Source: Phycisphaerales bacterium UBA2421
GTDB taxonomy: Bacteria > Planctomycetota > Phycisphaerae > Tepidisphaerales > Tepidisphaeraceae
Direction of reading: 5' to 3'
Assembly (NCBI GenBank): GCA_002343075.1
Contig: DDRH01000010.1
Coordinates: 31,086 to 95,085, forward strand
DNA: 64,000 nucleotides
Below are positions 17,810-25,999 of this stretch, in pieces. Under the pieces are notes generated by a model. That model saw only the letters and a list, made by a program, of their open reading frames with translations, did no database searches and was not told where the DNA came from. The position numbers and the translations under genes were made by a program. Each line of letters opens with the position of its first letter. Position 1 is the first letter of the stretch.

Positions 17810-18064
17810 ATGCCCGGGCAAGGTCAAATGAAGGTTAACGTCAAACTCTTCGCCGCCATGCGCGACGCGACAGGAGCCGATCGTGTGACGGTGGAGGCCG
17901 GGACCGTGGGCGAACTTGCGGAGAAGCTGGGAGGCCGTTGGCCTGCTGCGAAACCGCTCATCGACCGCTCGCGCTTCGCTGTGAATCAGGCGTTTGCATC
18001 GCATGAGACCGTGCTGAGGGAAGAAGACGAGGTGGCTGTCATTCCGCCGGTGAGCGGGGGATGA
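17810..18064 (+). CDS. moaD: Molybdopterin synthase small subunit MoaD
   Basis: An 84-residue ubiquitin-like sulfur carrier. Its C-terminal Gly-Gly (VIPPVSGG) is thiocarboxylated and donates sulfur to cyclic pyranopterin monophosphate within the MoaD-MoaE complex. Seen: beta-grasp pattern VNVKLFAAMRDATGADRVTVEAGTVGELAEKL, AVNQAFASHETVLREEDEVAVIPPVSGG. The ATG at 17810 has AAGGA about 9 nt upstream; an internal ATG at 17828 gives the more usual MKVNVKLFA start. moaE follows 25 nt downstream. moaC lies separately at 36.5-37.1 kb. Confidence 0.9.
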   Translation: MPGQGQMKVNVKLFAAMRDATGADRVTVEAGTVGELAEKLGGRWPAAKPLIDRSRFAVNQAFASHETVLREEDEVAVIPPVSGG

Positions 18065-18089
18065 GAAGACGATGAAGTCGGAACAATGA

Positions 18090-18521
18090 ATGATGAACGA
18101 CAGAATTGAAGTTTCGAGCGAGCCGCTGCCGGAGCATGTCGATGTTTCAGCTACCACGGCGGGAGGGGTTGCGGTGTTTCTCGGCTGCACGCGCGGCGAA
18201 ACGCACCCTGACGGTCGGCAGCTTGTGGCACTGGATTACGAGGCTTACGAAGAAATGGCGCTAAAGCAGATGCACGACCTCGCCGCGGCCGCGCGAAGTA
18301 AGTGGCCGATTGAACGACTCGCCATTCTGCATCGCGTGGGTCGGGTCGGCCTCGGTGATCCGAGTGTGCTGATTGCAGTCAGCACGCCCCACCGCAGCGA
18401 GGCGTTTGAAGCCTGCCGATGGCTGATTGATACATTAAAGAAAGATGTCGCGATCTGGAAAAAGGAAGTGTGGGATGACGGCGGAACTTCGTGGGTTGAT
18501 CCGGGTGAGCCAGGATCTTAA
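18090..18521 (+). CDS. moaE: Molybdopterin synthase catalytic subunit MoaE
   Basis: A 143-residue protein that pairs with MoaD to insert two sulfurs into the pterin precursor. Seen: GGVAVFLGCTRGETHPDGR (the substrate-binding loop), LDYEAYEEMALKQM, the IERLAILHRVGRVGLGDPSVLIAVSTPHRSEAF core cut here into its usual strands, and the catalytic lysine segment KKDVAIWKKE. Length is normal. It directly follows moaD, and a dispersed repeat begins immediately after its stop codon. Confidence 0.92.
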   Translation: MMNDRIEVSSEPLPEHVDVSATTAGGVAVFLGCTRGETHPDGRQLVALDYEAYEEMALKQMHDLAAAARSKWPIERLAILHRVGRVGLGDPSVLIAVSTPHRSEAFEACRWLIDTLKKDVAIWKKEVWDDGGTSWVDPGEPGS

Positions 18522-18642
18522 CGACGAAATCAGGAATCCGAATCAATGACGATATCCGAATGACGAATGCCGAAGCGCAGTGCACACGACGACTAGTTGT
18601 GCGAGCTTGATTCGGAGTTCTGGTCTTGTCGTTCGGATTTTG
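18520..18642. repeat. Dispersed intergenic repeat, copy 1 (GAATGACGAATG type)
   Basis: The region after moaE holds short tandem words (GAATCAATGACGA, CCGAATGACGAATG) on the left and their approximate reverse complement (CTTGATTCGGA, GTCGTTCGGATTTT) on the right, so it can fold on itself. A 29-nt core at 18541-18569 matches 22065-22093 at 27 of 29 positions. Both copies lie directly after a stop codon. Confidence 0.75.
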
Positions 18643-18676
18643 ATAATCGTGCGCGTGTGCCTACCATCTGCCGGCG

Positions 18677-19279
18677 ATGGCTTTTCAACTCATCCAAATC
18701 CTCTTCTGGCTGGCACTGGCGGGGTGGTTTGGGTGCGTGCTGTTCATCGCCGTTGCGGCTCCGGTCATCTTTCGCACGGTGAGGGAGGCCAATCCGGTCT
18801 TGCCCAGCGTGCTGAGCGTGAACATGGAAGGCCAGCACGGCACGCTTCTGGCCGGGACGATCGTATTTAACCTGCTCAGGCGACTCCGCCTCGTGCAGAT
18901 TGCTGCCGCGGGGATTGTATTGGTGTCCATTATAGCACAGGTGTTTTTGATCGATCTCAGCGGCACCAACGGCACCGCGGCCTTGGTTCGCGGGGGTCTT
19001 TTCTTTGCCGCGGTGGGCGTGCTGCTGTTTGATTGGCGAGTCGTTGCGCCGCGAATCGAAGCGTTCCGACAGGAATACCTGGAAAATGCCGACGAACCGG
19101 AGATCGCCAACCCTGCGCGGGAAAAGTTTAACGTCGAGCACGCCCGCAGTGTGACGGCATTGCAGGTGCTGCTTTTCTGCCTGCTGGGGATGATCCTTTT
19201 CAGTGCATCGGTTACGCCCCGGCCGCGCGGCCTGGCGATTGATGTTCCAGCGGGCATTTCCAATGGCGCAACCCGGTAA
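18677..19279 (+). CDS. DUF4149 (TMEM205-like) membrane protein
   Basis: A 200-residue integral membrane protein with four hydrophobic segments (about 3-30, 62-92, 101-122 and 155-178) and no catalytic motif. The opening FQLIQILFWLALAGWFGCVLFI and VAAPVIFRTV match the DUF4149/TMEM205-like family, whose function is unknown in bacteria. Its 3' end overlaps the nth start by 17 nt, so the two are translationally coupled. A TACCAT hexamer 9 nt before the ATG may be its -10. Confidence 0.75.
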   Translation: MAFQLIQILFWLALAGWFGCVLFIAVAAPVIFRTVREANPVLPSVLSVNMEGQHGTLLAGTIVFNLLRRLRLVQIAAAGIVLVSIIAQVFLIDLSGTNGTAALVRGGLFFAAVGVLLFDWRVVAPRIEAFRQEYLENADEPEIANPAREKFNVEHARSVTALQVLLFCLLGMILFSASVTPRPRGLAIDVPAGISNGATR

Positions 19280-19979
19280 GAAGACGATCGACCGCATCGC
19301 CCGCGTCGCCAAGGTATTGCCGGTGCTCAAGCGGCTCTATCCTGACGCAAAATGCAGCCTCGATCACAGCTCGCCGCTCGAGCTTTTGGTTGCGACTATT
19401 CTCAGCGCGCAATGCACGGATGCCCGCGTGAATATTGTCACAAAGTCGCTCTTCAAGAAGTACAAAAATGCCCGGGCATACGCAGATGCCCCGTCTGCGG
19501 AGCTTGAGAGGGATATTCAATCAACCGGGTTCTTTCGTAACAAGGCCAGAAGCATTCAGGCCATGGCGCGGTCGCTTGTGGAAAGGCATCAGGGCGCAGT
19601 GCCCGAGACGATGGATGAACTCGTCAAGCTCGCCGGCGTGGGTAGAAAGACCGCCAACGTCGTGCTCGGAAACGCGTTCGGGAAGAATGAAGGAGTGACG
19701 GTTGATACCCACGTCACCCGGCTGAGCAACCGGCTCGGATTAACAAGCCACGCGAGCGATGCCGTCATGATCGAGAAAGACCTGATCCCCATTGTCCCGC
19801 GGGAGGATTGGACGATTTGGTCGCACCTGCTCATTCATCACGGCCGGGCGATTTGCGATGCGCGAACCCCCAAGTGCGAAGAATGTGGGTTGCGCGAACA
19901 CTGCCCCACGGGGCCGAAAATCCTGAAAAGCCGCACGTCCGCCCAGAAATCAGAGGCCCGCTCACGACCACGCCGTTGA
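19263..19979 (+). CDS. nth: Endonuclease III (DNA glycosylase/AP lyase)
   Basis: Nth removes oxidised pyrimidines and nicks the abasic site in base-excision repair. Over 238 residues all key positions are present: the helix-hairpin-helix LAGVGRKTANVVLG with catalytic Lys129, Asp148 in VDTHVTRLSNRLGL, and a [4Fe-4S] ligand set Cys198-x6-Cys205-x2-Cys208-x5-Cys214. The frame stays open upstream, but ATG 19263 gives the normal N-terminus. It overlaps the DUF4149 gene. A basic tail of about 20 residues follows the cluster. Confidence 0.95.
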   Translation: MAQPGKKTIDRIARVAKVLPVLKRLYPDAKCSLDHSSPLELLVATILSAQCTDARVNIVTKSLFKKYKNARAYADAPSAELERDIQSTGFFRNKARSIQAMARSLVERHQGAVPETMDELVKLAGVGRKTANVVLGNAFGKNEGVTVDTHVTRLSNRLGLTSHASDAVMIEKDLIPIVPREDWTIWSHLLIHHGRAICDARTPKCEECGLREHCPTGPKILKSRTSAQKSEARSRPRR

Positions 19980-20026
19980 TTTCGCGTGATTTTTGAGGTC
20001 TGAGCGAAAACTTTGAACAAATCGGA

Positions 20027-20056
20027 GTGACGGACGTCACAATAGTTGGCTAGAAT
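20027..20056 (+). promoter_or_regulatory. Candidate promoter of the Gln-rich protein gene
   Basis: GTGACG (20027-20032) and TAGAAT (20051-20056) are separated by 18 nt; the -10 has 5 of 6 consensus bases. GTGACG-GA-CGTCAC (20027-20040) is also an inverted repeat that could be an operator. Confidence 0.35.
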
Positions 20057-20104
20057 CAATGTTAATCTGCGGGCCGCTGTTAGAGACAGCGTCGCGTAGG
20101 TCAT

Positions 20105-22030
20105 ATGGTCCAGAATGTCATGAGCCGACTCGATCAACACATCGCCTCCGTCCGAAACAAACTTGCGTTGACACAGTTTGTTCACGCGCTGGCGTGGACG
20201 CTGCTGATTCTCGCAACGCTCGTGTTGCTCTACATCGTTGTCAGTCGCCTGTTGCGTGTTGAGCTTCCGCATCAACCTTATCTTCTCTTTGGCGGAGCGG
20301 GTGCCGCGGCGTTGGCGGCGGTGGTGCTGGGGGTGGTTCGTCGGCCCTCCCACGCGGCGGCAGCCGTGGCGATTGATCAGAGACTCGGGCTGAAAGAAAA
20401 GTTTTCCACCGCACTCCAGCTACGCAACGGCAACAATGATGCGTTTGCGCTCGCCGCTATCCGTGATGCCGAGCAGACGGCGCAGAGAGTCGCCGTTAAC
20501 TTCAAACAACATTTTCCATTCAAGTTCCCCGGAGCGACTTATGCCCTGATCGGCGTGACCGCGGCCGCGCTCGCGGCTTTTTATCTGATTCCGACCGATC
20601 TCGATCTCTTTGGAAAGGAAGCCGCACGCGCACAATTGCTGAAGCAAGAGGCGGCAATGAAGGCCGCAGAGGCCCAGGTGAAGAAGGCCCTGGCCACGGT
20701 GGAAGCCGTACCGAAAGCGTCGCAAGATCTAGATGCGGTCAAACAGGCCAAGCTCGATTTGGCCAGCTTGCTCAGGGCACCGATCAAGGACCCTGCGTCG
20801 GCAAATCGTTCGGCGCTCAAGGCATTGCAGGATGTGAATGACGCCGTCAAAAACCAGATCGAAAACCAGCAAAAGTTTGCGGCGGCCCAGAACGACGCCA
20901 AGTTGCTGAAAAACATGGCCCCCGATCCTCAGGACAAAGGCCCCCTGGCCGACGCCCAGCGTGCGATGGCCGCGGGTGAGTTTGCCAAGGCCGCGGACGA
21001 CTTGAAGAAGCTGGTTGAAAACTTTGACAAGCTCGACAACGACCAGCAGCAGCAGGCGAGTCAGCAGATGCAGAAACTGGCCCAGCAATTGCAGCAGGCC
21101 GCGCAGAATCCTCAGCAAATGCAGCAGATGCAGCAACAACTGCAGCAGCAACTCGGATTGAATCAACAGCAGGCGCAGCAAATGGCCCAGCAGATGCAGC
21201 AGGCGGCGCAGGGCAACCCGCAGGCCCAGCAGCAGTTGCAACAGATGGCTCAGCAGATGATGCAACAATTGAACAATGGGCAGGGACCCAACCAGCAGCA
21301 GCAACAGCAGATCCAGCAGATGATGCAGCAGATGCAGGCGCAAATGGGCAACCAGCAGGCGCAGCAGCAGATGGCGCAGGCCATGCAGCAAATGGCACAG
21401 GCCATGCAGCAGGCGGCGCAGGCCCAGCAGGGTCAACAGCCTGGCCAGCAACCGCAGCCGGGTGAAGCCGGGCAGCAGCAAATGCAGCAGGCCATGCAGC
21501 AGATGCAGCAACAGCTCGATCAGATGGAAGCCGTCGCCCAGGACGCCCAGCAGCTCGCCGACGCACAGGCCGGGCTTGATCAGGCAATGCAGGAGGCGGC
21601 GGGCATGTGCAATGGCGAGGGTGAAGGTGAAGGCGGGCAAGCCGGCAATGGCGGGCAGTGGCGCGAAGGCGACCCGAATCGCATGGGCAACAATGGCGAT
21701 GGCATGGGCGGCGCAGGCATCGCCGCCGGAGATCGATCGGCCAAGCAGCAGGCGCCATTTGGCGTCAAACGAGAAACGGCCCCAAGTCAAAACACTAAAG
21801 ACGGACGTCTCCTCGCCTCGATTTACATTAAGGACAACAAGCCCATCAAAGGCAGCGGCAAGGCAGAGCTAAGGGACGTCGCCGCCGCAGCCGAGCAGGA
21901 AGCAGCCGATGAAGTCGATACCGATCGCGTCGGTCGAGGCGCACAGAATGTCGTCAAGGACTATTTCGGCTCCCTGAGCAAAGAAGAAGAGCCCGCCGCC
22001 CCGACGGAACCCGCACCGCTGCCGAAGTGA
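20105..22030 (+). CDS. DUF4175-like membrane protein with long Gln/Met-rich region
   Basis: A 641-residue protein. Seen: two N-terminal transmembrane helices (about 26-47 and 57-76), a soluble stretch with AAVAIDQRLGLKEKFSTALQLR, the pattern typical of DUF4175-type proteins, a third helix (about 143-160), then alanine/lysine-rich coiled coil to residue 310. Residues about 310-500 are dominated by Q, M and A in QQMQQ-type heptads; after this come a Gly/Asn-rich linker and a charged tail with SIYIKDNKPIKGSGKAEL. Comparable proteins accompany MoxR/vWA operons, and such an operon starts 4 kb downstream. An alternative ATG is at 20120. The role is unknown; the Q-rich rod may span the envelope. Confidence 0.7.
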   Translation: MVQNVMSRLDQHIASVRNKLALTQFVHALAWTLLILATLVLLYIVVSRLLRVELPHQPYLLFGGAGAAALAAVVLGVVRRPSHAAAAVAIDQRLGLKEKFSTALQLRNGNNDAFALAAIRDAEQTAQRVAVNFKQHFPFKFPGATYALIGVTAAALAAFYLIPTDLDLFGKEAARAQLLKQEAAMKAAEAQVKKALATVEAVPKASQDLDAVKQAKLDLASLLRAPIKDPASANRSALKALQDVNDAVKNQIENQQKFAAAQNDAKLLKNMAPDPQDKGPLADAQRAMAAGEFAKAADDLKKLVENFDKLDNDQQQQASQQMQKLAQQLQQAAQNPQQMQQMQQQLQQQLGLNQQQAQQMAQQMQQAAQGNPQAQQQLQQMAQQMMQQLNNGQGPNQQQQQQIQQMMQQMQAQMGNQQAQQQMAQAMQQMAQAMQQAAQAQQGQQPGQQPQPGEAGQQQMQQAMQQMQQQLDQMEAVAQDAQQLADAQAGLDQAMQEAAGMCNGEGEGEGGQAGNGGQWREGDPNRMGNNGDGMGGAGIAAGDRSAKQQAPFGVKRETAPSQNTKDGRLLASIYIKDNKPIKGSGKAELRDVAAAAEQEAADEVDTDRVGRGAQNVVKDYFGSLSKEEEPAAPTEPAPLPK

Positions 22031-22039
22031 CGCTGGATA

Positions 22040-22150
22040 CCAGAATCTCAAAACCAGAAATCTGAATCAATGACGAGAACCGAATGACGAATGACGAGCG
22101 GCAACTTCGAGCCTCGGAATTGATTCGTCATTCCGGTTCCCTCTTTCGGA
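22040..22150. repeat. Dispersed intergenic repeat, copy 2, reaching the start of the next gene
   Basis: Left half (about 22040-22097) has AATCAATGACGA and ACCGAATGACGAATGACGA; the right half (about 22114-22150) is its approximate reverse complement (TTGATTCGTCATTCCGGTT). The core 22065-22093 is 27/29 identical to 18541-18569. An in-frame ATG at 22084 lies inside the repeat, so the N-terminal residues read from there are repeat-derived rather than real protein. Confidence 0.75.
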
Positions 22151-23097
22151 TGTTAACCAACCTGTGTTTAGCCGTGTTCATCTGTGGCTCGCTTTCCTGC
22201 GACCGGGCCGACAAACCAAGCCAACTCACGCTTTACACGAGCATCGACGAACCGATCGCCCGGCCGATTATTGAGCAGTTTGAGAAAGAGACTGGCATTG
22301 ACGTCGTAATCATCGGCGATACCGAAGCCAATAAGTCCGTCGGCCTCGCCGAACGCCTGCGCGCCGAACGGAATCGCCCGCGGTGCGATGTGTGGTGGGG
22401 GAATGAGCCGTTTCACACGATTAACCTGGCACGTGAAGGTTTGTTCCAGCCGTACGAGTCGCCCAGCGCCGCCGACGTGCCGGCGATGTACCGCGACCCG
22501 CAGCACCGCTGGGCGGGGAATGGGCTGAGGGCGCGGGTGATCGTGTGGGCTGAGGGCAAAGAGCCTCGGGGCGAGTTCAGTCTCGCTGAGAGGCGATTCG
22601 CGATCGCACGTCCGACGGCGGGGACAACCGCAGGCTACTTCGCCGCGCTCTACACGATCAAAGGGCAAGAGTTCGGCGATGAGTTTGTGCGACGACTCGG
22701 TCGCCCGACACTGCTCGGAGGCAACGGCCCGGTCGCCGAAGCGGTTGGCCGGGGCGAGTTCGATGTCGGCTGGACCGACAACGATGATGCCGCCAATGTT
22801 CTGCGCAACGGCGGAAGGCTGTCGGTGGGCTTTGCGGGTTCGGGCACACTCATGATCCCGACAACCGTGGCGCTGGTGGCGAATCGCCCTGAAAATGGGA
22901 ATGCGAGGAAGCTCGTCGATTTTCTTTTGAGCCGTGGAGTGGAGAACGAGTTGATCCACGCCCAGTTTGCCGGCTGGAGCATCTGCGGAGGCGAGGGCCA
23001 GCCGGCGGCATTGCAGATTGATTACGAGGAAGTTGCCAAGCAGATGCCTGAAGCCGTCCGCAGAGCGACGGCGATCCTCGAAGGAAGAGAGCCGTGA
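22150..23097 (+). CDS. ABC transporter periplasmic binding protein, Fe3+/thiamine type
   Basis: A 315-residue extracellular solute-binding protein of the family-1 type used for ferric iron or thiamine. Seen: a hydrophobic N-terminus with cysteines near 17 (lipobox weak), LTLYTSIDEPIARPIIEQFEKETGI, VWWGNEPFHTINL, a GTTAGYFAALY loop, VGWTDNDDAANVL and a C-terminal QIDYEEVAKQMPEA. I start it at ATG 22150, just after the repeat; the frame continues up to 22084 within repeat sequence. The signal-peptide codons resemble a TTCATCTGTGGC-type dispersed repeat. The permease gene follows after 48 nt. The transported ligand is uncertain. Confidence 0.82.
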   Translation: MLTNLCLAVFICGSLSCDRADKPSQLTLYTSIDEPIARPIIEQFEKETGIDVVIIGDTEANKSVGLAERLRAERNRPRCDVWWGNEPFHTINLAREGLFQPYESPSAADVPAMYRDPQHRWAGNGLRARVIVWAEGKEPRGEFSLAERRFAIARPTAGTTAGYFAALYTIKGQEFGDEFVRRLGRPTLLGGNGPVAEAVGRGEFDVGWTDNDDAANVLRNGGRLSVGFAGSGTLMIPTTVALVANRPENGNARKLVDFLLSRGVENELIHAQFAGWSICGGEGQPAALQIDYEEVAKQMPEAVRRATAILEGREP

Positions 23098-23145
23098 TAC
23101 ACCCTCGCCCGGGGAGCCAGGAGAGAGTGCAGAGGGAGTGGCGGA

Positions 23146-24756
23146 ATGAAGTTTCGGGCGTCATCTGCCTTTAGTTTCCTCTTCTACTCGGCTGTGGCGG
23201 TCTGCTTCGTCGCGCCGCTTGCCTGGGTGGGATTGACGCTGCTCGCGGAGCCTGCCGCGTGGAGTGAGTTGTGGTTGGATGCCTTCCGACTGCGCTTGCT
23301 GGGGCGTACACTTTTCTACAACTCGCTCGTTGCGATGATCGCGACAATCATTGCCATCCCGGCCGCGGTGGCGCTGGGGCGGGGCCGTGGGACGGTTTCG
23401 CGCGGGCTTGTGTTGTTCCTGCCGGTGTCGCTCCTTCTGCCGTCGATCGCATTCGAGTACGGATGGAAGCAAGCGCTACTGCTCGGCGGGGTGTTTCCCT
23501 CTCCGCAGTCGGTCGGCGATGTCGCGCGGTGTATCTGGACGCTCGCTGCATGGCTCTGGCCGATTCCCGCCTGCATTGGCGCGATTGTGTTGCGACGGTT
23601 TGACGTAAGCATCCTGGAACAGAGCGCGATCGATGGTGTACTCAACCGGTTTACCCTGCGAGTGCTCATCAGGCCGCTGCTCGCCGGAGCGGCGATCGTG
23701 CTTCTGCTGGCATCGCAGGAGTTTGCCGTGTTCGAGCCAAGCGGCATCAGCGTGGTGGCGACGGAAGTGCGCATGGTCTTTGATACCGGTGCCTACTCGT
23801 CTTCAACCAACCCGATTACGCAAGTCTTTGGCGCCGGCGGGGGTGAGGCGATCGGCGCGCCCAGCCAATCTGCACGCTCGGCAGCGGCGATCGTCACGGC
23901 GATGCCTCTGGCGGCCACCACTGTGCTGATTGCCGCATTGGCCTGGTGGGCTTCTCGCAGGCTGGCGGTTGAAGGCGAACTGCACGTCGGCCGTCGTCCG
24001 ACGGTCCTCCGCGCGCCGCGGTGGAGTGTAATCGCTGGTTATCTGGTGATTGGAATCACAAGCGGCCTGCCGCTGGTGGCGCTTCTGGTCGCGCACAAGA
24101 GTGGGTTTAGCCCGCAGAAGGTGTGGGCGACTTTCTCGCCGCAGGTGATCGGATCGATTTTCCTGGCCACCATGACGATGACAGTCTCAATTGCGATGGC
24201 GCTGTTTCAGCTTGCCCGGCCGCGCCGTGGAATGATCGCGCTCGCGGCGGTCTGTTTTCTGCTCGGCGGGCAGATGCTGGCGATCGGGCTGATTCGACTC
24301 TTTAACCGCAACATTACGGCGTTCATCTATGATTCATTTGCGATTGCGGTACTGGCCTATGCCGCTCGCTTCGGATGGCTCGCACTGGCGGCGGGGGGAA
24401 TGACCTGGCAACGAGGGTGGGTGTCGTTGCGCGAACTAGCAGCGATCGATGGCGCATCGCCCGGCCAAACGCTTCGCAGCGTGGTGCTCCCGCTCGCATG
24501 GCCCGTTCTGCTGGCGGCGGGCTTGCTTGTCGCCGTGCTGAGTCTCACTGAGGTTGCGGCGACTGTGCTCCTTAGCCCGCAGAATCCGCAGCCACTCGTG
24601 CCAATGCTGCTGCAATGGGTACACCTTCAGCGGTATGATGCGATGATCGAGGGAACGCTGCTCCTATCCTGCGTTGTCAGTTGTCTGGCAGTACTTGCAG
24701 TGGTGCTGGGCGCTTTTGGCCGGAGGGCGTTCTCTGCGCTGGCCAAGTCGCCATGA
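23146..24756 (+). CDS. ABC transporter permease, two-domain Fe3+/thiamine type
   Basis: A 536-residue permease with about twelve hydrophobic segments arranged as two BPD-transport domains, as in FbpB/ThiP-type iron or thiamine permeases. The second domain shows the cytoplasmic loop EAA-like signature (LREL.AIDGASPGQTLRSVVLPLAWPVLLAAGLL). A Shine-Dalgarno (GAGGGAG) stands about 7 nt before ATG 23146. It follows the binding-protein gene, but no ATP-binding subunit is encoded nearby, so the transporter must borrow one from elsewhere. Confidence 0.85.
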   Translation: MKFRASSAFSFLFYSAVAVCFVAPLAWVGLTLLAEPAAWSELWLDAFRLRLLGRTLFYNSLVAMIATIIAIPAAVALGRGRGTVSRGLVLFLPVSLLLPSIAFEYGWKQALLLGGVFPSPQSVGDVARCIWTLAAWLWPIPACIGAIVLRRFDVSILEQSAIDGVLNRFTLRVLIRPLLAGAAIVLLLASQEFAVFEPSGISVVATEVRMVFDTGAYSSSTNPITQVFGAGGGEAIGAPSQSARSAAAIVTAMPLAATTVLIAALAWWASRRLAVEGELHVGRRPTVLRAPRWSVIAGYLVIGITSGLPLVALLVAHKSGFSPQKVWATFSPQVIGSIFLATMTMTVSIAMALFQLARPRRGMIALAAVCFLLGGQMLAIGLIRLFNRNITAFIYDSFAIAVLAYAARFGWLALAAGGMTWQRGWVSLRELAAIDGASPGQTLRSVVLPLAWPVLLAAGLLVAVLSLTEVAATVLLSPQNPQPLVPMLLQWVHLQRYDAMIEGTLLLSCVVSCLAVLAVVLGAFGRRAFSALAKSP

Positions 24757-24879
24757 CGAATGCTGGTGCAAGCCGGCTGAATGCGGGGTCGTGTTCGAAT
24801 GGGCATAGGCGCAGTACCGAGTGCTGAGGTAAAGCAAGAAGTGAGATTTCAGAGGCGAAAACGAACCCGCGAATGTCTT

Positions 24880-25827
24880 ATGGTTTGCTCGGCGCGACGG
24901 CGTTTCCGGGTCGTTTTTCGCTGCTCTGCGCTTGCCTGGAGGAGCCTTAGCGTATTGCTTCTTCTCGCTGGCTGCAGAGACAGGGACCTGCCGCAGGCTA
25001 TTTGGCTCTCCACTGGAACAGGCCCGGCGCAGGTGGTCTACCCACGGGCAATTGCCTATGACGCCCCGCGGGATCAGTTTGTCGTTGTCGATCGCATGGC
25101 GCGCGTGCAGCGAATCGACCGCGATGGCCAGTTTGTCGCCGGCTGGCGCATGCCGGATTACATGATGGGCAAACCTGTGGGCGTGAGCGTGGGGCCTGAT
25201 GGAAATATCTATGTGCCCGATACGCATTACCAGCGGATCATGGTCTACTCGCCGGACGGTCATTTGCTGCGGCAGTGGGGAGCGCCGGGCAAGGAAGACG
25301 GTCAGTTTATCTTCCCGACAGACGTCGCTTTCGATGATCGTGGGCGAGTGTATGTCAGCGAGTACGGCGATCACGATCGGATACAGATTTTTGATATGCA
25401 GGGGAACTACCTGGCCCAGTTTGGGCAGTTCGGGGACGGTGAAGCGGCGTTTTCGCGTCCGCAATCGATCGCGATCGTCGGTGATACGGTGTATCTGGCC
25501 GATTCGTGTAATCATCGAATTGGCGTCTGGAAGACCGACGGGCGTTTCGTCAAAAACATCGGCACAGTCGGCACGGCGGCGGGGGAGTTTCGATTTCCGT
25601 ACGGGCTTGATGTTTCACCCGACGGCAAGCTGCTCGTGACCGAGTTTGGCAACAATCGGGTGCAGGTGATCGATCCAGAAAGCGGCAAGAGCGTATTACA
25701 ATGGGGTCGTGCCGGTCGCCAGCCGGGCGAGTTGGCCTATCCCTGGGCGGCGGTGACTGACAAGCGTGGCAGAGTGGTGATTGTCGATGCGGGTAACAAT
25801 CGATTGCAGGTATTGCAGCGCAGATAA
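24880..25827 (+). CDS. NHL-repeat lipoprotein
   Basis: A 315-residue protein with a lipoprotein signal (LLLLAGC, Cys32) and six or so NHL beta-propeller blades, each with the pattern YPRAIAYD / GVSVGPDGNIYVPDTHYQRIMVYSPDG / FPTDVAFDDRGRVYVSEYG / SRPQSIAIVGDTVYLADSCNHRI. NHL propellers bind proteins or ligands and usually serve as scaffolds. ATG 24880 is chosen because upstream codons look non-coding. It follows the ABC permease by about 120 nt on the same strand in the place where an ATPase gene is often found. Function unknown. Confidence 0.8.
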   Translation: MVCSARRRFRVVFRCSALAWRSLSVLLLLAGCRDRDLPQAIWLSTGTGPAQVVYPRAIAYDAPRDQFVVVDRMARVQRIDRDGQFVAGWRMPDYMMGKPVGVSVGPDGNIYVPDTHYQRIMVYSPDGHLLRQWGAPGKEDGQFIFPTDVAFDDRGRVYVSEYGDHDRIQIFDMQGNYLAQFGQFGDGEAAFSRPQSIAIVGDTVYLADSCNHRIGVWKTDGRFVKNIGTVGTAAGEFRFPYGLDVSPDGKLLVTEFGNNRVQVIDPESGKSVLQWGRAGRQPGELAYPWAAVTDKRGRVVIVDAGNNRLQVLQRR

Positions 25828-25999
25828 CGGCTACCCCGTGTTCGCAGGCAAAGCTCTGGAGGATGCGCAGGCTGGTCGGGAACGGAGGGATGATCGGTTG
25901 ATTTCTGTATGCTGAGGTGCTTCTGGATCGCAGATTGGGTGGTGCCTCGGGTTCGTTTTTAATTCGCTTCGATGTCGCTTAGCATTTCCACGTCGCCGT

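Noticed and set aside
20729..21790. Long Leu/His-rich minus-strand open frames opposite the Gln-rich gene (also 20847-21758).
   Set aside because: They are the antisense reading of CAG/CAA repeats; composition is an artefact and the plus-strand protein has a clear topology.
22084..22150. ATG 22084 as the start of the binding-protein gene.
   Set aside because: The 22 extra residues are encoded by the inverted dispersed repeat and place hydrophilic residues ahead of the signal segment.
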